Source of the DNA: Actinomycetes bacterium
GTDB taxonomy: Bacteria; Actinomycetota; Acidimicrobiia; Acidimicrobiales; Palsa-688
Assembly (NCBI GenBank): GCA_021787365.1
Contig: JAJYMB010000058.1
Location: 1-64,000, forward strand
Length of the DNA: 64,000 bases
Direction: 5' to 3'
Part shown: piece after piece, positions 57,075-64,000 of the stretch
How positions within the stretch are numbered: the first letter of the stretch is position 1
Layout of the letters: each line of letters begins with the position of its first letter
Notes under the pieces: model-generated
The model's database searches: none
What the model was told of the DNA's origin: nothing
What the model saw: the letters and a program-made list of their open reading frames with translations, nothing else
Translations under genes and position numbers: made by a program

Positions 57075-59219
57075 TCAGTTTTCGAGGACGAGCGGCTCCT
57101 CGCCGGCGGGCTCACCAGGCGTGTCGCCGGTGCCGACACCGACCTGCTGGCGGACCCTCTCGGAGATCTCGATCATGAGCTCGAGGTTTTCTGCAAGGAA
57201 AGCCTTGGCGTTTTCCCGGCCCTGGCCGATCTGCTCGCCCTCGTAGGTGTACCAGGCCCCGGACTTGCGCACGATGCCAAGGTCGGTGGCCACGTCGAGG
57301 AGCGAGCCCTCCCGGCTTATGCCCTTGGAGTACATGATGTCGAACTCGCACTGCTTGAAGGGTGCTGCGCACTTGTTTTTCACCACTTTCACCCGGGTGC
57401 GGTTGCCCACCACCTCCGCTCCGTCCTTGATGGACTCGACCCGGCGTATCTCGAGGCGGACCGAAGAGTAGAACTTGAGGGCGCGGCCGCCAGGGGTGAC
57501 CTCTGGGCTGTTGTGGACGACTGTGCCATCCGCGAGGAAGTTGTGGGTCCCCTCGACCTCGATGTCGAAGCGGCGCATGCTCCTGGTGCGAGGCTTCTGG
57601 ACGATTGCGTTGACCGGCATGGGCATGAGCTCATAGTGAAGCGGCGCGAACACCGGCGCGATATCGAAGCGGTTGCGGAAGCGCTCCTGGAGCTTGTAGT
57701 CCATCGAAGGGTGTATGAAGGGGGCTACCAGAGCCTGGAACTTCGCCGTCTCGTCCTTGGAGAACACGAGTACGGCCTTGCGGGCCTTACCTGCGTAGCG
57801 AAGCCGACCCCGGATGCCCCAGGTGCCGGCGAGATAGCGGACCAGGCGCTCGCGGCTTGTGGCCTCTATGGCTTCGACGCAAATCTCGATACGGCTGCTG
57901 TCGCCAGCGGTGCGTGATCGAAGGCCCTTGGAGCGCTCGCTGTAGCATCCGTCGTCCATGTACCAGATCGCGAGGGAGAGGGGTGTCAGCGCCTTGAGGT
58001 ACTCCTCGCTGATCACCTTCTTGCTTCCGAGATAGACAGCCGCACGGAGCTCTGCCAGCTCCGGCAGGGAGGGCAGGTCGAAAAAGACGGCTCCCTTGGA
58101 GTGGGTGGACCGAGAGGGGTTTAGGTTGCCGAAGAGCGAAGCTTTCCATTCCGCGTAGGCCGCCTGCTTGGCGCCGTGGCCCAAGCGGAAGCGGCTAGCG
58201 AGGCCGCTGTGCGTAGGTGACAGGGCACCGTCCCCCATAAGGCCCCCGAGGACTACCTGCCATTGGAGGTCCGAGAGGCGGTGCTGTACGGCCTGAAGGA
58301 CCCTATCGCCGGGCCTCAGCTCCTGGGCTTCCTTCCAGCCCGCTGGGGTACGGATCTGGTGGTTGGGTGTGCAAGCGAACTGTGACTTGCCGTTTCCGGC
58401 GGGCCGGCCGACCGTGAACTGAAGGAAGCAGTCGGCCTTGCCGTTGTCGAACCAATTGACTACCCGCTTGGGTACAACAGCATCCACGTCCGAGTCGTAC
58501 GAGAGGACCTCGACGGGGAGTCGCTGGTTGACGATCTTGCCGATCTTCTCCTGGCTGCCGTCGGCAAGGGTGACTCGCGTCCCATACGAAAGGCAGCCGA
58601 ACATGACCCCGACCTTTTCCCGGAGCTGGTTGATGAAGACGGCGATCGTATTCGACTTGCTGAGGGTCCCGGTCAGCTTGCGCAGCGCTTGGGACATGAG
58701 GCGGGCCTGCAGCCCGACGTGGGCGTCGCCCATCTCGCCCTCGAGCTCGGCGCGGGGGGTGAGGGCGGCGACCGAGTCGATCACGATGACGTCGAGGGCG
58801 CCCGAGCGTATGAGCATGTCGGCGATCTCGAGGGCCTGCTCGCCGGTGTCGGGCTGCGAGATGAGCAGGTCGTCCACGTTTACACCGATGGCGCCGGCAT
58901 AGATGGGGTCCATGGCGTGCTCGGCGTCTATGTAGGCGCAGATGCCGCCGTTGCGCTGAGCCTCGGCGACCACGTGCATGGCCAAGGTGCTCTTGCCCGA
59001 CGACTCCGGCCCGAACAGCTCGACTATGCGGCCGCGAGGTAGGCCCCCGATGCCGAGGGCCAAGTCAAGGGAAAGGGCGCCGGTCGAGATGGCCTCGACC
59101 TGCATGTGGACGTTTTCGCCCATCCGCATGATGGCGCCCTTGCCGAACTGCTTCTCGATCTGGCCCAAGGCCGTCTCGAGTGCTTTGTCACGTTCCACCT
59201 GGGGCATCCTCTCGCTCAT
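57075..59219 (-). CDS. recA: RecA recombinase with in-frame intein
   Basis: 714 codons; after removal of the intein (residues 209-570) a normal 352-residue RecA remains. The N-extein has Walker [10 protein letters not shown] (70-78), [27 protein letters not shown] and [13 protein letters not shown]. The C-extein continues [16 protein letters not shown] and includes the [11 protein letters not shown] segment, the site used by the M. tuberculosis intein, which is empty here. RecA catalyses strand exchange and triggers LexA self-cleavage. A TTGCCG-N17-TACACT promoter and an SOS box lie upstream. It is transcribed opposite to cinA and miaB; recX does not follow. Confidence 0.97.
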   Translation of the reverse strand: MSERMPQVERDKALETALGQIEKQFGKGAIMRMGENVHMQVEAISTGALSLDLALGIGGLPRGRIVELFGPESSGKSTLAMHVVAEAQRNGGICAYIDAEHAMDPIYAGAIGVNVDDLLISQPDTGEQALEIADMLIRSGALDVIVIDSVAALTPRAELEGEMGDAHVGLQARLMSQALRKLTGTLSKSNTIAVFINQLREKVGVMFGCLSYGTRVTLADGSQEKIGKIVNQRLPVEVLSYDSDVDAVVPKRVVNWFDNGKADCFLQFTVGRPAGNGKSQFACTPNHQIRTPAGWKEAQELRPGDRVLQAVQHRLSDLQWQVVLGGLMGDGALSPTHSGLASRFRLGHGAKQAAYAEWKASLFGNLNPSRSTHSKGAVFFDLPSLPELAELRAAVYLGSKKVISEEYLKALTPLSLAIWYMDDGCYSERSKGLRSRTAGDSSRIEICVEAIEATSRERLVRYLAGTWGIRGRLRYAGKARKAVLVFSKDETAKFQALVAPFIHPSMDYKLQERFRNRFDIAPVFAPLHYELMPMPVNAIVQKPRTRSMRRFDIEVEGTHNFLADGTVVHNSPEVTPGGRALKFYSSVRLEIRRVESIKDGAEVVGNRTRVKVVKNKCAAPFKQCEFDIMYSKGISREGSLLDVATDLGIVRKSGAWYTYEGEQIGQGRENAKAFLAENLELMIEISERVRQQVGVGTGDTPGEPAGEEPLVLEN
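57510..58595 (-). mobile_element. RecA intein with LAGLIDADG homing endonuclease
   Basis: 362 residues, inserted between MFG and SPE of RecA. Block A starts [13 protein letters not shown] with the nucleophile Cys1 (codon 58593-58595). Block B has TPNHQIRTP with the T-x-x-H residues. Block F has [16 protein letters not shown], and block G ends VVHN (Asn codon 57510-57512), followed by Ser+1. All splicing residues are present. Two LAGLIDADG motifs, [11 protein letters not shown] and [13 protein letters not shown], keep their acidic residues, so the endonuclease may be active. Length, site and sequence agree with the M. leprae RecA intein. Confidence 0.95.
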
Positions 59220-59350
59220 TTCAGTGTGGTTGTTTGGCTGCGGGCAACACTACGAAGGGGGTGTGACCACCACTCGCCGGCGGGGCCGGCGGGTGGCCGG
59301 GGCCGGCGGGTGGCGGGTACCTTCTGGGCTGGTCGAGTACGAACTTCATA

Positions 59351-59390
59351 AGTGTAACTCACCCCGAGCCTAGCGGCAAACACAAGTTCG
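59351..59390 (-). promoter_or_regulatory. recA promoter with SOS box
   Basis: On the minus strand CGAACTTGTGTTTG (59377-59390) is a 12-of-14 match to the LexA consensus CGAACRNRYGTTYC. It overlaps TTGCCG (59374-59379), which is 17 nt from TACACT (59351-59356). LexA bound here would block the -35 region. The leader to the recA ATG is about 125 nt long. Confidence 0.7.
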
Positions 59391-59409
59391 GTGGTGGATG
59401 CCGCGGCTC

Positions 59410-59955
59410 TTACCGGAGCTGGCGCTCAGGCGCCTGGCGCCCGAGGGGGAAGACCGCGACCTCGGTGTACCTGGCCCCGTTGGGGTGGAGCTCGCTCCTG
59501 ACCAACGACAGCGAACCCGCTTCCCAGGACATCTCCAGGGGGGCGAGCAGTTGGCCGGCTTGGCGCAGGTCCGCTTCGCCGCGGGCGCGCGCCACGGTCA
59601 GGTGCCCGCGGAAGGGCCGGGAGGGCGGGGGCTTGCCGATCTTCGCGGTCACCCGCTCGACGGTGCGGGCGGCTTCGGCGAGGCCTTCGACCGGCCAGAT
59701 GATGAGCCCCGGCCCCATGAAGCGCGTGGAAGGCCCGCCCCGTGCCTCGAGGGGGCCGCTCAGGTGGGCGGCCGCCTTGGCGAGGGCTCGGGAGGCCCTG
59801 GCGACGCCCGCCTGATCGAGCTCCCCGAAGAAGCGGAGGGTCACGTGCCACTGGTCCCTCGTCGACCAGCGGGCGCCGTCGAACTCCGGCCGAGGCAGGG
59901 CGCCCAGCGCGTCCAAAACCTCTTCGGTCGGCCAAACGGCGACAAAATAGCGCAC
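59410..59955 (-). CDS. thpR: RNA 2',3'-cyclic phosphodiesterase (2H family)
   Basis: 181 residues from GTG 59955, starting VRYFVAVWPTEEV. The two H-x-T-x motifs are HVTLRFFGE near 38 and HLTVARARG near 121. ThpR-type 2H enzymes open 2',3'-cyclic phosphates and may ligate tRNA halves in vitro. GTG at 60018 would add 21 polar residues that fit the family poorly. It lies immediately upstream of recA on the same strand (190 bp), but recA has its own promoter. Confidence 0.88.
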   Translation of the reverse strand: MRYFVAVWPTEEVLDALGALPRPEFDGARWSTRDQWHVTLRFFGELDQAGVARASRALAKAAAHLSGPLEARGGPSTRFMGPGLIIWPVEGLAEAARTVERVTAKIGKPPPSRPFRGHLTVARARGEADLRQAGQLLAPLEMSWEAGSLSLVRSELHPNGARYTEVAVFPLGRQAPERQLR

Positions 59956-60052
59956 CTGGTAAGGAACGCTAGCCAAACCAAGGCCGCTCCGGGAGCAGGC
60001 TGGCGGGGGCCCGCTCAACCGAAGCGGCTAATTGGATCCTAGCTCACCTGGC

Positions 60053-60107
60053 CCTGTACCTGCCCTGTACCTGCCTTGTACCTGCCCTGAACCTGCCTGG
60101 TACCTGC
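60053..60107. repeat. Five 11-bp iteron-like repeats upstream of miaB
   Basis: CCTGTACCTGC occurs at 60053 and 60064 exactly, then as CTTGTACCTGC (60075), CCTGAACCTGC (60086) and CTGGTACCTGC (60097). The 11-bp period places each copy on nearly the same face of the helix. Confidence 0.8.
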
Positions 60108-60155
60108 CTGGGGCGGCCCGTGGCCCGTCGGGTGTACGCCCGCTCCGGGCGCCGG

Positions 60156-60169
60156 CGAGCTTAAGCTCG
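60156..60169 (+). promoter_or_regulatory. Palindrome and -10-like element at miaB
   Basis: CGAGCTTAAGCTCG is a perfect 14-bp palindrome just before miaB. TAAGCT within it (60162-60167) ends 7 nt before the GTG start, so it may serve as the -10 of a leaderless mRNA under control of a dimeric regulator. Confidence 0.4.
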
Positions 60170-60174
60170 TTCGC

Positions 60175-61668
60175 GTGGTCCCTCGAATTGGCGAACGCCC
60201 GGCGGTGCCGGCCGGTCCGCGCCGTTATTTCGTGCGCACCTTCGGCTGCCAGATGAACGAGCACGATTCGGAGCGCTTGGCCGGCCTCCTGGAGAGCGAG
60301 GGCATGGTGCCGGCCAGCGCGCTCGAGGAGGCCGACGTGGTCGTCTTCAACACCTGCTGCATCCGGGAGAACGCCGACAACCGCCTCTACGGCAACCTCG
60401 GGCAGCTGCGCGCCATGAAACAGCGCCGGCCGGGCATGCAGATCGCGGTGGGTGGCTGCCTCGCCCAAAAAGACAGGGAAAAGATCGTCGAGCGCGCCCC
60501 CTGGGTCGACGCCGTCTTCGGGACCCACAACGTGGGCCACGCGGCCGCCCTGCTCGAGCAGGCCCGGGGACAGGGGCCGGTGGTGGAGATCCTCGAAGCT
60601 GCCGAGACCGACCAGGCCGAGTTCCCCTCGGCGCTCCCGGTGCGGCGCGAGCTCCCCTTCGCGGCCTGGGTGACGATCCAGGTTGGCTGCGACAACCGCT
60701 GCGCCTTTTGCATCGTGCCGTCGGTACGGGGGAAGGAGCTGAGCCGGCCCTTCTTCGAAGTGGTCGAGGAAGTGCGCCAGCTCGCCGCCGGCGGGACCCT
60801 GGAGGTAACCCTGCTCGGGCAGAACGTCAACTCCTACGGGCGAGATCTCGCGCTGGCGGCCCGCCGGCTGCCCGACTGGCGTGGTTACGAGCACCTCACT
60901 GGTAAGGAGTGGGCGAGCGCCGATCGCCCCCGTGCGAGGCCACTTTTCGCCGACCTGCTCCGCGCCGTGGCACGCATCGAGGGCATCGAGCGCGTCCGTT
61001 TCACGAGCCCGCACCCAAAGGACCTCCGCCCCGAGACGATCGAAGCCATGGCCACCGAAAAGGCCGTTTGCCCCCATCTCCACTTGCCGCTCCAGTCCGG
61101 AAGTGACCGGGTGCTCGCCTCGATGAGGCGGGGTTACACGGCCGAGCGCTACCTGGAGAGGTTGCGGGCGGCCCGGGAGGGGGTCCCCGACCTGGCCGTC
61201 ACGACAGACATAATCGTCGGTTTCCCCGGCGAGACCGAAGAGGACTTCGTAAAGACCTTGGAGGTGGCGGCCGAGGCTCGCTACGACAGCGCCTACACGT
61301 TCATTTTCTCGCCCCGGCCCGGCACGGAGGCGGCAGCGTGGGAGGACCGCTTCGTGCCGGCGGAAGTTAGCGCCGAGCGCTTCGAGCGCCTGCGGCGGGT
61401 CGTCGAGCGCAGTGCCCTGCGGGCGCACGAGGCGCGCGTCGGCCGCACCGAGGAAGTACTGGTCGAGGGGAAGTCCAAAAAAGGCCCGGCTTGGTCCGGC
61501 CGGACGCGCCAGAACAAGCTCGTGCACATGGAGGGCGAGGGGCTGCGGGCCGGCGCGGTAGTAGAAGCGTTGGTCACCCAAGCCGCTCCCCATTTCCTCA
61601 AAGGGAAATTGGTACGCGTGGTGGCCGAGCCCAGGCACCGCAACTTGATACCGGTGGCGGCCAACTGA
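60175..61668 (+). CDS. miaB: tRNA-2-methylthio-N6-dimethylallyladenosine synthase
   Basis: 497 residues. The UPF0004 domain has RTFGCQMNEHDSERLAGLL, FNTCCIRENADN and VGGCLAQKDREKI; the radical-SAM motif is C-x3-C-x2-C in VGCDNRCAFCIVPSVRG. TRAM domain at the end (VGRTEEVLVEGKSKKGPAWSGRTRQNKLVH). It methylthiolates i6A37 in tRNA, the product of the miaA gene directly downstream. The signature GCQMNEHD marks MiaB. GTG at 60175; the first ~17 residues before RRYFVRTFG are poorly conserved. Confidence 0.95.
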   Translation: MVPRIGERPAVPAGPRRYFVRTFGCQMNEHDSERLAGLLESEGMVPASALEEADVVVFNTCCIRENADNRLYGNLGQLRAMKQRRPGMQIAVGGCLAQKDREKIVERAPWVDAVFGTHNVGHAAALLEQARGQGPVVEILEAAETDQAEFPSALPVRRELPFAAWVTIQVGCDNRCAFCIVPSVRGKELSRPFFEVVEEVRQLAAGGTLEVTLLGQNVNSYGRDLALAARRLPDWRGYEHLTGKEWASADRPRARPLFADLLRAVARIEGIERVRFTSPHPKDLRPETIEAMATEKAVCPHLHLPLQSGSDRVLASMRRGYTAERYLERLRAAREGVPDLAVTTDIIVGFPGETEEDFVKTLEVAAEARYDSAYTFIFSPRPGTEAAAWEDRFVPAEVSAERFERLRRVVERSALRAHEARVGRTEEVLVEGKSKKGPAWSGRTRQNKLVHMEGEGLRAGAVVEALVTQAAPHFLKGKLVRVVAEPRHRNLIPVAAN

Positions 61669-61670
61669 GC

Positions 61671-62630
61671 GTGAGCCCACCGCGGCTCGCCCTCGTCGGG
61701 CCGACCGCGAGCGGAAAATCGGCGCTGGCAGTAGAGATTGCCCTTCGTTTGGGCGGCATAGAGATCGTTAGCGCCGACTCCATGCAGGTTTACCGCGGGA
61801 TGGACATCGGTACGGCCAAACCCGGCCCCGCCGAGCGGCGCGGGGTGCCCCACCACTTGCTGGACGTCGCCAGCCCGGGGGAGGACTGGGACGTAGCCCG
61901 CTTCGTGAAGGAGGCCACGGAGGCCGTGCGCGGGGTCGAAGCGAGGGGCCACCGCCCGCTCCTCGTCGGCGGGACGGGCCTCTACGTCCACGCCTTGGTG
62001 GACGGTTTCGACGTGCCGGGGCGCTTTCCCGCCGTGAGCGAGGCGCTCGAAAATGATCCCACACCCGAGCTCTACCGGCGCCTGTCCCGGCTCGACCCCG
62101 CCGCCGCGGCCAAGATCGACCCCGGGAACCGCCGCCGGGTGGTCCGGGCGCTCGAGGTGGGCTTGGGGAGCGGGCGGCCGTTCTCCTCCTACGGGCCGGG
62201 CGTGGGGGCCTTCCCGCCCACCAGCTGGTCGCTCGCCGGCGTGTGGCTGCCCCGCGCCGTGGTGGCGGCCCGCCTTGCCCGGCGCCTCGAAGCCATGGTG
62301 GGCGCTGGTTTCGTCGAGGAGGTGCGGACTTTGGCCGCCGGGGCCGAGGGGCTCTCCCGCACGGCCCGCCAGGCCCTCGGTTACCGGGAGCTCCTCGCCC
62401 ACGTCGAGGGCGGCGTGCCCCTCGGTGAGGCGCTCGGCGCGGCGCTCCGCCGGACCCGCCAGTTCGCCCGCCGCCAGCGCATGTGGTGGCGGCGCGACCC
62501 GAGAGTGCGCTGGTTCGGGGCGGCGGAAAACCCATTGGCAGTACTGCCGGCCCTGCTGGGAAACTGGAGCTGCTGGGAAACTGGAGCTGCTGGGAAACTG
62601 GAGCTGCTGGGAAACTGGAATTGTGATTGA
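61671..62630 (+). CDS. miaA: tRNA dimethylallyltransferase
   Basis: 319 residues. P-loop LVGPTASGKSALAVEIA at the N-terminus, then SADSMQVYRGMDIGTAKP with the catalytic Asp, HHLLDVASPGEDWDVARF, LVGGTGLYVHALVDG and QFARRQRMWWRRDPRVRWF near the end. It transfers the dimethylallyl group to A37 of tRNA. GTG at 61671 is 2 bp after the miaB stop. The last ~25 residues are encoded by a 17-bp tandem repeat (WSCWETGAAGKLELLGNW) and do not belong to the normal family end. Confidence 0.95.
   Translation: MSPPRLALVGPTASGKSALAVEIALRLGGIEIVSADSMQVYRGMDIGTAKPGPAERRGVPHHLLDVASPGEDWDVARFVKEATEAVRGVEARGHRPLLVGGTGLYVHALVDGFDVPGRFPAVSEALENDPTPELYRRLSRLDPAAAAKIDPGNRRRVVRALEVGLGSGRPFSSYGPGVGAFPPTSWSLAGVWLPRAVVAARLARRLEAMVGAGFVEEVRTLAAGAEGLSRTARQALGYRELLAHVEGGVPLGEALGAALRRTRQFARRQRMWWRRDPRVRWFGAAENPLAVLPALLGNWSCWETGAAGKLELLGNWNCD
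62553..62619. repeat. Four 17-bp repeats at the 3' end of miaA
   Basis: CTGCTGGGAAACTGGAG is repeated almost four times (62553, 62570, 62587, 62604). As 17 is not a multiple of three, each copy is read in a different frame and any gain or loss of a copy alters the MiaA C-terminus and its stop position. Confidence 0.9.
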
Positions 62631-62642
62631 GGTAAGGCGCTA

Positions 62643-63500
62643 GTGCCCGACGATAACTGGTTGGTGCTGGACAAGTACGAGGCCCTCGGCAACGACTTCT
62701 TGGTCCTCGTGGACCGAGAAGGCCGGTCCAAGTTGACCGTCGCACTGGCCCGGGCGGCCTGTGACCGCCATCGTGGCTTCGGCGCGGACGGCTTGTTGCG
62801 GGCCGGGCCGGCGGGCGGCGGGGCGCGGGGCGGGCGAGAGGCCGGTGAGGTGAGGATGAGCTTCGAGCTGCGCAACGCCGACGGGAGCGAGGCCGAGATG
62901 AGCGGCAACGGCTTGCGTTGCCTCGCCCACGCAGCGATCGACGCCGGCGCGGTGGCTGCCGGCCCGGGGGACAGCTTCGGCGTTTCGACCCCGGCGGGCC
63001 GGCGCGAGGTGCGGGTCCACCAGCTGAAGCGGGGCTGGATGTGGGCGAGCACGGAGATGGGGCAGCCCGAGGTGCGGGGTGAGCCGCACGCCTGCAACGT
63101 CGGCAACGGCCAGGTCTTCGTGGACGTGGGCAACCCCCACCTGGTCGTGCTCGGCCCCGACCCCGCGAAGCTGGACGTGGCCTCCCTCGGGGCCGAGCTG
63201 TCGAGCGAGCTCGGGAAGGCGAGCGGGGGGCTCAACGTGGAGTTCGTGGCGCTCGGCCCGGGCCGCGACGAGCTCACCATGCGGGTCTTCGAACGGGGAG
63301 TGGGCGAGACCCTGGCCTGCGGGACCGGGTCCGTGGCCGCCGCCGCGGCGCTGCGGTTTTGGGGGAGAGTGGGCACCAAGGTCACGGTCCACCAGCCGGG
63401 GGGCGACGTGGAGGTGGAGCTCCGCGACGACGGCGTCGCCGTCCTCACGGGGCCGAGCCGGCGGGTGGGCCGCTGCATACTGGAAGGGGACGTGCCGTGA
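62643..63500 (+). CDS. dapF: Diaminopimelate epimerase
   Basis: 285 residues. The two active-site cysteines are in NADGSEAEMSGNGLRCLAH and RGVGETLACGTGSVA. The N-terminus LDKYEALGNDFLVLVDREG and DRHRGFGADGLL match the family. It interconverts LL- and meso-diaminopimelate for lysine and peptidoglycan. An extra Gly/Arg-rich loop lies near 55-68 (AGPAGGGARGGREAG). GTG at 62643 is 12 bp after miaA. hflX overlaps its end by 4 bp. Confidence 0.95.
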   Translation: MPDDNWLVLDKYEALGNDFLVLVDREGRSKLTVALARAACDRHRGFGADGLLRAGPAGGGARGGREAGEVRMSFELRNADGSEAEMSGNGLRCLAHAAIDAGAVAAGPGDSFGVSTPAGRREVRVHQLKRGWMWASTEMGQPEVRGEPHACNVGNGQVFVDVGNPHLVVLGPDPAKLDVASLGAELSSELGKASGGLNVEFVALGPGRDELTMRVFERGVGETLACGTGSVAAAAALRFWGRVGTKVTVHQPGGDVEVELRDDGVAVLTGPSRRVGRCILEGDVP

Positions 63501-64000
63501 GCCTCATAGAGCGCACTTTCAGAGAGAAGATCGTGCTCGTCGGCGTGACTGTCCCCGGCTTGAGCGACGGGGCGCCTCCGGCCGTCGAGACCGAGCGCCA
63601 CCTCGACGAGCTGGCCCTCCTCGTGGCTACGGCCGGCGCCGACGTGGTGGGCCGGGTCCACCAGCGCCGCGAGGAGCCGGACCCCGCCACCTATATCGGC
63701 CGGGGCAAGGCCAAGGAGCTCCGGGAGGTCTCCGACGAGGTGGACGCCGACACCGTGGTCTTCGACGACGAGCTCTCACCGGCGCAGTCACGCAACCTGG
63801 AGAAGATCCTGGGGCGCACCGCCATCGACCGCACCGCGGTGATCCTCGACATCTTCGCCCAGAACGCCACCACCGAGGAGGGCAAGGCGCAGGTCGAGCT
63901 GGCGCAGCTGCGCTACCGGCTGCCCCGTTTGCGGGGGCGGGGCACAGCGCTCTCCCAGCAGGCCGGGCGCATCGGCACCCGTGGCCCCGGCGAGACCCAG
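63497..64000 (+). CDS. hflX: GTPase HflX, N-terminal part (cut by window end)
   Basis: 168 codons to the window edge. The N-terminal HflX domain is clear: LVGVTVPG, then ETERHLDELALLVATAGADVVG, TYIGRGKAKELRE, VFDDELSPAQSRNLEKIL, IDRTAVILDIFAQNATTEEGK, and LRGRGTALSQQAGRIGTRGPGETQ leading to the GTPase domain outside the window. HflX splits stalled ribosomes under stress. GTG at 63497 overlaps the dapF stop (GTGA), so it is the fourth gene of the miaB-miaA-dapF-hflX unit. Confidence 0.95.
   Translation, partial: MSLIERTFREKIVLVGVTVPGLSDGAPPAVETERHLDELALLVATAGADVVGRVHQRREEPDPATYIGRGKAKELREVSDEVDADTVVFDDELSPAQSRNLEKILGRTAIDRTAVILDIFAQNATTEEGKAQVELAQLRYRLPRLRGRGTALSQQAGRIGTRGPGETQ

Noticed and set aside
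1-64000. tRNA, rRNA or riboswitch genes
   Set aside because: I looked for tRNA-like arms with GTTCGA loops and known leader motifs in the intergenic regions and saw none convincing.

Overview
The window is a high-GC chromosomal segment of an actinobacterium. Several things point there: many GTG and TTG starts, short overlaps between genes, a CGAAC-type SOS box, an XPB helicase, DnaE2, and the blocks rpsO-pnp-M16 peptidase-dapB-dapA-rnj-ftsK and rimO-pgsA-cinA with recA, miaB-miaA-dapF-hflX. A deep, non-mycobacterial lineage such as Acidimicrobiia is plausible, but that is inference. I see no rRNA, tRNA or CRISPR array.

Layout. 1-5.6 kb is accessory DNA: the edge of an IS630-like transposase, a decayed DppB-type permease, a PIG-L deacetylase and tandem-GNAT pair, an orphan VirD4/TraG-like ATPase and an orphan acyltransferase. 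5.7-16 kb is an amino-sugar/galactoside catabolic locus: a GH20 hexosaminidase facing an operon of a DeoR regulator, SIS-domain protein, GH35-type hydrolase, ROK kinase, sugar-binding protein and two permeases. No ABC ATPase is present, so a shared one is presumably used. 16-24 kb holds cell-envelope genes (GT51 transglycosylase, SH3 protein), a TauE/DUF1634/GntR operon, a YceI protein, a membrane protein and fragments of two lost genes. 24-40 kb has SOS-linked DnaE2, XPB with its partner protein, a histone-deacetylase-like hydrolase, a PilZ protein and a small sugar-acid cluster (class II aldolase, hydroxyacid dehydrogenase, FGGY kinase). 39.6 kb to the end is the conserved housekeeping block: ribF, rpsO, pnp, M16 peptidase, dapB, dapA, rnj, ftsK, thrB, rimO, pgsA, cinA, recA, thpR, miaB, miaA, dapF and hflX (cut by the window end).

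Most notable: recA carries a full 362-residue intein with LAGLIDADG motifs at the site used by the Mycobacterium leprae RecA intein. recA and dnaE2 both have SOS boxes built into their promoters, so they should be co-induced by DNA damage. A 121-residue protein resembling only the GyrA coiled-coil segment lies just downstream of recA, which is inverted relative to its neighbours. Short tandem repeats with units of 11 to 42 bp recur at gene ends, sometimes across stop codons and once in a frame-changing 17-bp unit. Several genes have a TAnnnT element 5-8 nt before the start codon, suggesting leaderless mRNAs.
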